Below are positions 36,901 through 46,360 of a DNA stretch of 64,000 nucleotides, one piece after another. Numbering within the stretch: the stretch's first letter is position 1; each line of letters opens with the position of its first letter. The DNA is from Jaltomata sinuosa (lineage: Eukaryota; Streptophyta; Magnoliopsida; Solanales; Solanaceae): positions 426,183 to 490,182 of the forward strand of contig QJPP01001768.1 in NCBI GenBank assembly GCA_003996215.1. Direction: 5' to 3'. The notes under the pieces were generated by a model, which searched no databases, was not told the DNA's origin, and saw only the letters and a list, made by a program, of their open reading frames with translations. The position numbers and the translations under genes are program-made.

Positions 36901-39468
36901 TCCTGTTTAGCTTTGGTTTTTCAAGTTATATGTTACTGAATTTTTTTCTTAACAGTGATTAAGTTATATGTTGCTGATTTTCCTTTCTTAACGATGATTA
37001 AAATATATGTTGCTGAATTTATTTTTTCTTAACAGTGATTAAAATATATGTTGTTGAATTGTTTTGTTTCTTAACAGTGACTAAAATGTTGCTGATTTTT
37101 TGTTTCTTAACAATGATTAAATATGTTGTTGATTTTTTTCTTATTAGTGATAAAATTATAATGTTAAATTATTTTTCTTAAATCTTAACTGCGATTAAAA
37201 ATGGCTGACCCGGAATGAAAATATGGGGAAAAAAGCTAGTGAGACCAATAGAACAACAATTGTATGTGTTTTTTGTTACAAGACAACTAAAGGGGAACCT
37301 TTTATTAGTTTTTAATATGATCTTTTGCTTATATATATTGTCTCTATTTATTTTGGTCTTTTTTCTTTTAAATTGCACTTCACATCAATGAAGCGAGCGC
37401 TTCGCTTCACGCTTCGTTTAAAGCGTGAAGCAGGACCTTGTCGCTTTTTTCCGCTTCACGCTTCCCTAAACACTGGTCACAAGAATCAATGGCACTAAGG
37501 ACTTCTTCCTCTTCAAAAGGACATTCCAGGGACTCCTTTTCCACACTGTCTAGGCAGTTTAGACCTTCAAATGCACGCTGGGGCTCCAGTTATCATTCTC
37601 AGTATACACTCCTGAGTAGAAGTTCAGGATAGCCTCCTCGATTTCTTTCTTATCATCAGTTATGTCCTCATCCACCTGTAACCTGTCAATACAATTGTAC
37701 CTTCTGTGAGAGTTAGCTACCCTTCGAAAGTACTTTGTTTTCTTGCCACCTTCTTTAACTACAAGCACCTGGATTTCTACCTCCAAGAGATCTCTGCCCT
37801 GGCTAACTGTTGGAGTCCCAATTTGAGTAGCAAAATTTTGTTAGTCTCTTCTAGAGACAATAATCTGCCTTCAACAGCATGTTCCAACATCTGTAGCTCC
37901 TTCAGTGCCTAGTTAGTTTTGATAGTGACACTACCCAAAACTTCCTTGTTCCATGTTACCAGATCCTTTTTAACATCTTAAGTTTCTGGTCAAGAATAAA
38001 ATTGAGGAGCCATTCACCACATAACCCTGCCACCATTGCTTTACCGTATCTTCAAAACCTTCATGTTGTAACCACATATTTTCAAACTTAAATTATGATG
38101 GCTCAGAAGACCAGCCACCGCACTCTAGAACAATTGGGCAATGATCAGAGACAACTTTGGGGTGGGCCATTTGATGGATAGCACCAAAGTGATTATTCCA
38201 ATATGAGCCTTTTTCTTTTATTGTGTTGTATCTTTTTCTATGCCTGCATAGGATTCATCATGAATTGGAAAGTTTAATGCTGGCTGCCAGCCAACAATAA
38301 CCCTCCTCCTTTATCCGTGCTTCAGACTGGCAACTTGAGCAAGCTCACACAGTCTAGTGATTATTCTACAAATTTCAGGCTTTACTCTTTAATGTAACTT
38401 GAATGCTCTGAATAATTATCCAATCCATCCTCTGTTCCATTATACTGGTCGTAACATTTGATTTCCTGACAGCCTTACCTTTCGATCAATTTCTGGTGTA
38501 ATCCTTGAGGATGTAGTATTTGGAGTAGTGAGAGTACATGCTGTTGACTCCTATATTGTCCAGAAAGAAGCCAGTCATATTGCTGTAGATGAAGATATAC
38601 CTTTTTCTATATTATATTGTGACTGGACCATCCTCCAGGCCATCAGTGCAGATGTACCTTTTATTGATGTAAAGGAGAGTGGAAATTTCTAAATTCATGC
38701 ATCATTACGGTGATAATACATTGATGCTTGAACTAATTACTATGGATTCTCGTCACCTTCTTGTGAGTTATGATTTTATTTCAGAAGGTTGCTGGAAATG
38801 TTTTACTCTTCACTCTGGTGTATGGTTTGAACGATCAGATTGTTCTTCTATAAACTTCAACTTTGTCTCTTTCTTTATTGTAGGAACAAACGGCCAGAGT
38901 TTACCGCATGGTTATCAGAAATCAAGAAGGTATGTAGTGGCTTAACTTATGCATGTTGATCATCCGCGCAGGACTTGTTGCAGGATATGCCAATTGTTTT
39001 AATAAATATTTTTGGATAGGTCAAGCATTTTCCTTTTAGTGCACTATAGTGCATTTCCAAAGGTCCTCATTAAAAAGCTACTGTTGCATAATACTTATCT
39101 ACATTCTCTTTCTACACAATTCTGTGTAAGATATTACATCTAGTTGTGGAAGTTTTCATTGCTTGTGTCGTTTATAGGTGAATCTGGAAAGCCTGCCAAA
39201 TTGGGAAGAGAAGCAATTATTCAAGCAGTAAGTAAATCGAGAAGGGAAAAAGCTAGTTTTTATTAGCACTTGTTCTTCCCTTTTCTGTACCTCTGTTTAA
39301 GCAATGTATGCGAGGAACTTCCACTTTTTGATAGTCAGCTATTGCGCAGATTCATGGAGGATCATAACACCGCAACCTTCCCTTCTAAAAAGTAAGGCTA
39401 CTGCACTATTTCAATCCAACTATTTTTTTTCCTGGTGAGGTTGTGGGGTGGGGTGGGGTGGGGGGGGT

Positions 39469-39538
<70 letters not shown>

Positions 39539-40811
39539 CTACATTGATAATAAATATATTGACTTGGGATGTTTTGGTGTGAGGCTTCTAGTTCCTTGCA
39601 GGAAGATATGTGTTTGTACACATATACACACACACAGAGATAGGTATACAGATGCTTGATATTTGAGCAATGTTTATAATCATCTAATAGTACTTCTGTT
39701 ATTCTTTATTTTTGCAGATATTATAACCTTGACGCCTATTACAGACGTAAAATGGAAAAGGAAATCAGAAGAGGTGTCAAGAAGGTCGTGGACGATGAAC
39801 GTACTGTCTTCAATGATGAAGAACAGCGCAGGTAAGTTTATGGCCAGAGACGCAGTCGCCATTTCGTTTTAAAAAATCGTTTTTTGGTTGACTAGTATGA
39901 AGTCAGTTAGGGGCATGACACAAATTCCAATATTGTTAGAGAGCCAAGTTTGGTATTTAAGTGGAAAAGGATAGAGAGACACCTATTATCCACCAAATTT
40001 CTAGTTTCGAAGCTGAAACATCGGATTTCTTATTTAAAGGAAATAACTTTGAAGTCAGTTAGGAACTTCCAAATTTCTAATGTGGTCTCGTGCTCTTTGA
40101 AACTCTTTGAACAGAGTCACTATCCTGCTGTGGTGGTATAGATTATTGCTTTGCCCTAGTTTAATCTTTCAGACCTGAAACCACATTATAATGCTAAAAG
40201 ATGGTGGTATATATAAAATTCTAGCATCCTGGAAGCTATAGGATCACAGGTTAGCAAGTACTATATAGTTACGCATGCTAAAGTATTTCTTTTTCTAAAG
40301 ACAAATTGCAGAGCATAGCTTTTGTCATTGAAAAGGGAAAAAGGGAGGAGATTTTTCATCTTTGCACTAAATTGTTATAGGCTGGTTCTTGAGTTGTTAC
40401 CTATTATGTTATCTTAGGCAAGAATTGATGCGAGAACGTGAGAAGCACAAGGAAGAACAGGTGGAAGCATTGAAGCGCGAGATGCAGAGTGGAATGGTAT
40501 ATATTCTGCTACCTTTGTCCTTCTCCATAACAAAGGTGAAAAGTACATAATGTGACGTAACTCCATTTTTTGGTTGTGAATTTGAATCTCTAAGGCACAA
40601 GCAATGAAAGAACAAGCTCAATTAAGAGAAGAGATGGCTTATCAATACAAGCTTGGCAACTTTGAGGTGAGAATGAGACTGATATTTCATGATACTCTTA
40701 ATTGTTGATTATACACTATTTTCTTTTTCCAGTCATTGATCTTATTTTCCGATGTCCTAATAGGCTGCAGCTGCTATTCAAAGACGTTTGGACCCTGATC
40801 TCCCTATGTAG
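27906..40811 (+). CDS. Nuclear-type RS/KE-rich protein, 311 aa, eight exons
   Basis: Coding exons: 27906-28390, 38884-38929, 39178-39227, 39350-39391, 39718-39831, 40418-40496, 40595-40666, 40764-40811. All borders are GT-AG and the phases join to 936 nt with no stop. I chose ATG 27906 because the frame upstream has no ATG. Residues 1-145 are low complexity: a Glu-Pro repeat, RSRSSRRR, Ser-Asp runs, then long Lys/Glu/Arg tracts typical of nuclear RNA-processing proteins. Residues about 150-311 are folded-looking and rich in conserved-type motifs (KYGIIKETDMWNKRPEFTAW; LPNWEEKQLFKQFMEDHNTA; a long charged helix; AAAIQRRLDPDLPM at the end). I do not recognise the family by name. The C-terminal half looks strongly constrained. 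Intron 1 is 10,493 bp because of transposons. Confidence 0.85.
28434..28681. mobile_element. Stowaway-type MITE in intron 1
   Basis: The left end CCTTCCGTTCACTTTTACTT and the right end AAGTAAAAGTGAACAGAGGG are inverted repeats flanked by TA. It lies only 43 bp after the exon 1 donor. Confidence 0.8.
28682..30742. other. Intron 1 sequence without recognised elements
   Basis: No protein-like frame or clear repeat boundary. Around 29690-29920 the minus strand may hold a scrap of LINE-like coding sequence (NHKTLDF; NSNKLFFFS), too weak to call. Confidence 0.4.
30755..30855 (-). mobile_element. 5'-truncated SINE of TS type with 12-bp target duplication
   Basis: On the minus strand the core includes GGTCTGCGTACACTCTACCC and CCCACTTTGTGGGAATACAC and ends in a (TTG)n tail, the hallmark of the tobacco TS SINE group as I know it. 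ATATAATCTTAC flanks it on both sides (30743-30754 and 30856-30867). At 101 bp it is a truncated insertion in intron 1. Confidence 0.88.
31122..34080 (-). pseudogene. L1-type LINE ORF2 remnant, copy A
   Basis: Read on the minus strand from 34080 down: the end of an endonuclease domain (FGAIHQKSLLPKVVSGHGAI), the linker with LKEGDKNTKYFLRVANSHRR, the RT region starting with CAPDKRPGPDGFHYGLLSEI, then LISGYQ/AFIKSRQITDVALIANEAL and LLFKLDIEKALDELNWKYL, and a C-terminal zf-RVT-like part (RNGLFTVKDYYQFL). Stops and frameshifts separate all pieces. The 5' end of the LINE is missing, as usual for this class. Confidence 0.82.
34411..38290 (-). pseudogene. L1-type LINE ORF2 remnant, copy B (interrupted by a MITE)
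   Basis: It carries the same minus-strand order of pieces as copy A: the linker reads KKTKYFRRVANSHRRYNCID at about 37700, and RT-region and C-terminal pieces lie at 36460-35240. It has its own indels and is split at 36526-37474 by a Mutator-type MITE. All frames are broken. Confidence 0.8.
36526..37474. mobile_element. Mutator-type non-autonomous element, 949 bp, 9-bp target duplication
   Basis: GGTCACAAG occurs on both sides (36517-36525 and 37475-37483), and the interrupted LINE reads through when the element is removed. The ends GAGTGTTCTGGAAAGCG and CGCTTCCCTAAACACT are imperfect inverses. Just inside both ends are dense GAAGCG/CGCTTC words (AGCGAGCGCTTCAGCGC; GCGAGCGCTTCGCTTCACGC). The middle (36700-37380) is AT-rich with several near-copies of TTAACAGTGATTAAAATATA and no gene. 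Confidence 0.9.
39469..39536 (+). repeat. Run of 68 consecutive G in intron 4
   Basis: An uninterrupted G tract from 39469 to 39536, preceded by GTGGGGTGGGGTGGGG. It lies in intron 4 of the RS/KE-rich protein gene (39392-39717). The poly-Gly and poly-Pro frames across it are artefacts. Confidence 0.97.
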
Positions 40812-42336
40812 ACGAGGTCCTGCAAAATTTTGGTCTAGGCTACAACGTACTACATTAGGCTACATATTTTACTCTCTTCATTTCGTTGAGTAAATATGAT
40901 TGCAGATTCATCTGCAAGTCTGCGGCTCTGCGCTTACTAGGCTAGATGAGTTAAAATCTGGTTCATGTATTGTTGTGTAATATCGGCCGCACTCCGTCTT
41001 TTCACTCTGTGCTCCGCCATAATGCTGTTAATCCCTAGTGACAAATTAACCTTGTACTAAGACTGAAGTCGATTCCTCCTCTCACCCCGGCACCTCAGCT
41101 CATGCTTTCTGTTTTCTTGTGAAAATTATGTAGGTTGGCTTCTTTCCAAATAGTCTTAGCACTAATGATAAAATTCATTTCGTGTGAATTGCATCAGTAT
41201 GGTAGTAACTAGGGGTGCCAAATGGGCGGGCTGGATTGAATTTGGACGGTCAGCTGTGTTTGAATGGGCGGATCAAGAGAAATGTGGGTTCATAAAATTG
41301 TTATTATCTTGAGAGAAAAAAACAACAGTTTTCTACTCATTGCTTAAGTCAATAGTCAAATGGGACAAATGGAAGAATTTAACTCTAATTAATCATCTTA
41401 TTGTGGGGGGTTATAGCTACTCTTTTTCATAAATATTTATGAGGGGTTAAGGTATTGGTTTAAATAATTAGGACTCTTCCAAGTTTACAAACAAGAAATA
41501 TAAGCGTGTCAAATCTCTCCTAATTGTGTGCAATTGGCATAAAAGAGCTCATACTTCATTTTTTTTTTTTTAAAAAAAAAAAGTTTATCTTCAATTTTAC
41601 ACAGAAGAAACCTGAAAAGACCATTTTCTTTGGTTTATTTTGTAAGTGGCCAAGAAATCTTAATTCCTCCCCAAATTGAATTTGGCACTCAATAATCACA
41701 ATTATTTTCCTTAAACATAGCAACAAAAAAAGAACATATAGTATTCCGTCTATCTCTCCTAATTTTTTTTAACCAGAATCTTGAAATATTTTTTCCCAAA
41801 TCTGTCTACTTCCTTTACCAGTTAAAACCTTCTAACTTTCAGCAAAAATCATTCAATATTTTCTATTAAATCTCTCTCTACTCCTTTTTCTGCTATTAAA
41901 ATCTTCAATTAGACTTTCATTTATTTCGTGTTGGCGTTGTAATGCCAATTTTTTCTTCATTTTTCGAGTTCTTCATCGACTTTGTTGATGGGTTGGAATA
42001 TTCTTTCTCCATTTTTTATGTTCATCGATTTTTAAAACTAAGGATCTAAAATACCAATAAAGACCAGTGAAACTTGATTCGATTTTTCAGTATGCATAGC
42101 CGTGATTTTTCTTGATTGGGTGATATTGAATTTTGTTGAGAGTATCTTAAGGAGCTTGAATATTAATTTTGGAGGCGCTTGGAGACCATTTGAGAGGGAC
42201 TTGTGGCTGATTGAAAACTTGATGTTGAAAATGACTTTATTTGTATATTCCTACTGTATCCCATGTATATCATTAAGAACTTAGAAAATTACACTGTGTC
42301 AATAGGTTTGAAAATTACGTTATATAAGTGTACGTT
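40812..42336. other. 3' flank and intergenic DNA before the dioxygenase gene
   Basis: Bases 40812 to about 41200 probably include the 3'UTR. A homopolymer T/A pair lies at 41560-41582. No other gene was seen. Confidence 0.45.
41213..41300. mobile_element. Fragment of a hAT-type MITE end
   Basis: TAGGGGTGCCAAATGGGCGG resembles the TAGGGGTGGCAA end of the complete hAT MITE at 48666-49107. No right end is present nearby. Confidence 0.4.
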
Positions 42337-42555
42337 ATATATCCAATTCACCCCTCTTGAATCGTATATGTGCATTAAATTAACAAGTTCTTTTTTTCGT
42401 TTGATTCTTTTTGTTGAGATTCGTAAAATCCTTATATATCCAATTCATCCCTCTTGAATCGTATATGTGCATTAAATTAACAAGTTTTTTTTGTCGTTTG
42501 ATTCTTTTTGTTGAGATTCGTAAAATCCTTATATATCCAATTCACCCCTCTTTAA
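42337..42555. repeat. Tandem repeat, 97-bp unit, about 2.2 copies, upstream of the dioxygenase gene
   Basis: ATATATCCAATTCA starts at 42337, 42434 and 42531, exactly 97 bases apart each time. The unit includes TGAATCGTATATGTGCATTA and GATTCTTTTTGTTGAGATTC. It ends about 220 bp before the TATA box, so it lies in the distal promoter. Confidence 0.9.
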
Positions 42556-42776
42556 TTTATTTGCTTAAATTAAACATGACATTTACCCGTCTCGATTAAT
42601 GAACGTTTTAATTTCCACATATAAAAACTTGGTCATGTTAGAGGATGCCTTAGTGACGAAGAATCCTATACTTCTTTTGTTCTGTACATTGGTGGCAACA
42701 AAGCACCACAAATAAGGTTCCACACAATATAACAAAGGTCTAGAACAATGCAAGATTCCATTTTTTGTAGATATAA

Positions 42777-42784
42777 TATATAAG
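42777..42784 (+). promoter_or_regulatory. TATA box of the dioxygenase gene
   Basis: TATATAAG lies about 120 bases before the ATG at 42905, in a sensible place for transcription of this gene. Confidence 0.5.
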
Positions 42785-43618
42785 TAGTTGCACACCCAAA
42801 GGGGAGAGACAGCCCTAGTTCATCCTGATTCGACATTAGAAAAATATATTTATTTTTCCTCAATAACCGAATACTTGACACAACACACATCAAGTCATAA
42901 TATTATGGCACATGGAATTGAAGAAGAGCATGTTGAGACACTTCCAATGAATGTCAACAACAAAATGCAAGTCAAAAACTTCATATGGTCCGAGGAAGAA
43001 TGGCCTACACTAAAACACGACGATTTCAGAGACGTTGAAGACGATATTCCGGTGATTAGTCTTAACAATCGTATTCGTGACAACGATATTGATCAACAAC
43101 TTTATGACAATCTATGCCAAGTTATGGTGAAAGCAAGTGAAAAATGGGGATTCTTTAAGCTTGTTGATCATGGGGTGCCTAGTGAGATTGTTGAGAATTA
43201 TACTAATCGATTGCATGAGCTTTTTGATCTTCCAATGGAACAAAAACTCAAAGGTGGAAAGACATCAAGTTTGCCATTGGGGTATTATGCCTCGAATCCT
43301 GAGTATGGGCAAAATTTGCCTTGGGCTGAAGTTTTGCAGCTGCTTCAATCGCCAGAAATGGTTGTCGAATTCGCGAAAAAGGTATATGGTGATCAATATC
43401 ACACATTTAGGTACGTACACATACATACAACACTTACATTTCTCCATCGAGGGTGCAACATTCTGTCTACTTCGCCTTGTAGTACGACGTTTGTACATGC
43501 AAAGGCATGTTTATTACATATATATGATCTTATATCATGTCAACTTATCCCGCATGGTAAGTATTTGATGTTGAATTGTGGAACCACCTCATCGAAAAAA
43601 TTAAAATATTTGATAATA

Positions 43619-43877
43619 CTCCCTATGCCTATTTTTACTTGTCATATTTCGATTTACGAAAGTTAATTTGACTAAACTTCAAAGCTAAATTGAAGTAGAT
43701 TGATTTAATATTTAAAATTTAAAATTTAGATGATCGAAAACTATACGAAAAATGCTATATGTTGCAATCTTTCTCATATTAATATGATGAAAAAATACAT
43801 CTTAAAATGTTGGTCAAAGTTCATGCAATTTGACCTTGAGAAGCGAAACAGTGACACGTAAAAGTGGATGAAAAGAG
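43619..43877. mobile_element. Stowaway MITE in dioxygenase intron 1 (first)
   Basis: The left end CTCCCTATGCCTATTTTTAC and the inverse right end (CGTAAAAGTGGATGAAAAGAG) are flanked by TA. It is related to the element at 28434 (GAAGCGAAAC near the right end of both). Confidence 0.82.
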
Positions 43878-44003
43878 TATTTCAAATAAGCCTCTTCACA
43901 TGTGAGTCTAAAATATTTTGATAGGCTAAGCGCATAAAAATTCTTTTTGATGAAGGGTTCCCGTGAGATTTTAATCCCAAATCTCGGTTTGCTCTAATTA
44001 ATA

Positions 44004-44255
44004 CTCCCTTAGTCCTATAATTTATGCCACACTATTCGGATTTCGACAGTCAAACATGTTTTTCTTTGACCGCAATTTTCATATTTCTTGAATATTTGAA
44101 ATTGTTAATTATTATGTATATTAGTACTTTTTATTTAGTTTTTGAATATGTAAATTTTATTTCAAAAAAATTAAAGAATCATGTCCAAATTCAAGATCAA
44201 ATTAAATTAAAAAGTTGACTCTCGAAATTCGAACAATGCATTGGAATATAGGGAG
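44004..44255. mobile_element. Stowaway MITE in dioxygenase intron 1 (second)
   Basis: The left end CTCCCTTAGTCCTATAATTT pairs with the right end ATTGGAATATAGGGAG, flanked by TA on both sides. Confidence 0.8.
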
Positions 44256-44515
44256 TACCATATAAAATTTCGTGACCATATTTCATATTCCAAGTGTAAG
44301 GTTTATTAATTAGTATATTGTATTTGCAACATTGTATGGCCAAAAGATGACATAAAATCTTACTAAACCCTCTGCCTTATCATAGGCCAGCATGATAAAC
44401 TAATCCAAGTCCTTGCAAAAAAAAAAAATAGTTAACTATTCTGGCTCAAAATATAAATCTTATCCACTGTGCTCTCGAGCTAATAATTGGCTCAACATTA
44501 ATCAAGATTTATAAA

Positions 44516-44820
44516 GATAAGACACAAGTACCTCCCTAAACTATACTCGAAGTTGCTACGACACGCCTAAACTTTGTAGGGGTCCTATTACCCTTCTTAA
44601 ATTCTTTTTTTCTATATTTTTGTGCTCTTTTTGTGCTGACATGGCTGCCATGTCAGAACAAAAGTAGCACAAAAATATTCTGCTACTTGCCAGCCGCGTC
44701 AGCAAAAAGAAGCACAAAAATACATAAAAAATGAGTTTAAAGGGGTAATAGGACCCCCGTAAAGTTTAAGTGCGTCATAGCAACTTCGGGTATAGTTTAA
44801 GGAGGTACTTGTGCATTATC
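44516..44820. mobile_element. Foldback MITE in dioxygenase intron 1 (third)
   Basis: Arms of about 40 bp pair almost fully: ACAAGTACCTCCCTAAACTA on the left and TAGTTTAAGGAGGTACTTGT on the right, extended by CGAAGTTGC and GCAACTTCG. Inner blocks around GTGCTGACATGGC and GCCGCGTCAGC also pair loosely. Confidence 0.82.
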
Positions 44821-44944
44821 TCAGATTTATATATTGAATCAGATGCAGAGTCAGGATTTTAGTTTATGAGTTCGGAACTACAATTCTTTTTTGTTTATTG
44901 GGTTCTGCATAGATTATTTATACATATTAAATGAGTTTTTAATA

Positions 44945-45172
44945 CTCCTTCCGTTCCATATTAGTTGTCCACCTTACTAAATCAAGAGAGAATATTAAAT
45001 TTTTTTCATATTACCCTTACAATTATGTCTTTTTAAAAGTGAAAATTAAATACTTGTTTGTAAAGTTCCAAAAAAATTTCTTAAGAGGTGAAATAGTAAA
45101 ACTACCTTTTTATTTATGATTTCTTAAGATACGTGTAAAAGAGAAAGTGAACAACTAATATGGGAAGGAGAG
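44945..45172. mobile_element. Stowaway MITE in dioxygenase intron 1 (fourth)
   Basis: The left end CTCCTTCCGTTCCATATTAG and the right end CTAATATGGGAAGGAGAG are inverse and flanked by TA. It lies about 145 bp before the exon 2 acceptor. Confidence 0.85.
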
Positions 45173-46277
45173 TATAAAAATAAGATTTGACCAAAAGTTA
45201 TGGAGTTTTATCGAACCCGTAGCTTTAAAGTTGACTCCCCCCTAGATTGGATGCATGCACATGCACTATATATTTTTCTTCCAAAAATGATGATCTTTTG
45301 ACTTCTCATAAAGCAGCAATGCAATGATAGAGTACATGAAAGAAATGGACAAGCTAGGAATGGTTATATTTGAGATGTTGGCACATGGATTAGGCCTTGA
45401 AGATGATCACTTTTTCAGTAAGAATTGTGAAGAAAAAGAGGCAACTTATTTTAGGGTAAGTAGATATCCTCCTTGTCCCCTCCCAGAGAAGATTGTTGGA
45501 ATAGGGATCCATTCAGACCCACAAGCTTTGACCATATTGTATCAAGATCAAGTTGGTGGCCTTCAAGTCCTCAAGGATGATAAGCAATGGGTTGGAGTTG
45601 GACCTCTTTCAAATTCATTTAAGGAAGAGTTTTTTTCTTTAGATAAAGCGGAAGCTCGTTCCTGGCCTCTTTGGCAGTAGCTAATATTGTCATCAATATT
45701 GGTGACACCCTTGAGGTCATATATTCTCTCTCCCATTTACTAAACAAGAATTAGCGACAGATACATTCTGTAGCTAAACAGTTAAATTCGTTGGTACGGA
45801 CACATTTTGTAACTAAACAATTAAATTCGATAATTTTATTTATTGACAAATTAGCGATGAATTATCCAAAAATTATATTAGTTATGGATAATAACAAAGT
45901 TTTTAGCTAGTTTCATATTTTTTTGGGTAATAGCTTACTCTCTCTCACACACAATAGATCAAAAATTAAAAGAAGATATCATCCTTACATGATAATTAAG
46001 GCTCCCCTTGTCTTAATCTAGGCATGATTAGTATGATGGAAGTTATTTTTAAGAAAAATATTTTTCATAAAAATTCTAGTTTATGGTTACCATGATTAAG
46101 GAAAGTATTTTGTACGGTATTAAAAGGGGAAAAATGACTTCATTCACTAATGGACAAAAATAATTTTCCTTACCTCTGCTTTTTAATTTCACGCATCTCT
46201 TTTTGCTTCAACTAACATATTTAGCTATTATTATTAGTCTTTTTTTCTTCTTCAAAACACTATATGATTTTCTGATA

Positions 46278-46308
<31 letters not shown>

Positions 46309-46360
46309 AAGAATGGCTTTAAGTCACCAACCAAACATGAGAGAATTCATATCTTTCAGG

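Larger units (their letters stand above)
31169..38632. repeat. Tandem segmental duplication (about 3.2 kb unit) within intron 1
   Basis: Unit 1 (about 31169-34410) and unit 2 (about 34411-38632) both start TTTGGTTCCTTTCTGTCCAT and both end with about 270 bp of non-LINE sequence (GGAGTAGTGAGAGTACATG; CCAGAAAGAAGCCAGTCATA). The same junctions in both copies show that a LINE plus its flank was duplicated as a block, not inserted twice. Unit 2 is longer because of a 949-bp MITE at 36526. Confidence 0.88.

Noticed and set aside
39406..39659. Open frames encoding poly-Pro (minus) and poly-Gly (plus)
   Set aside because: They are produced by the 68-base G run inside intron 4 and have no other protein-like content.
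45621..45676. The 56 extra bases as a small intron of the dioxygenase gene
   Set aside because: There is no GT at the start and no AG at the phase-restoring end, and it is shorter than usual plant introns. The only GT...AG inside would be about 49 bp and leaves the frame wrong.
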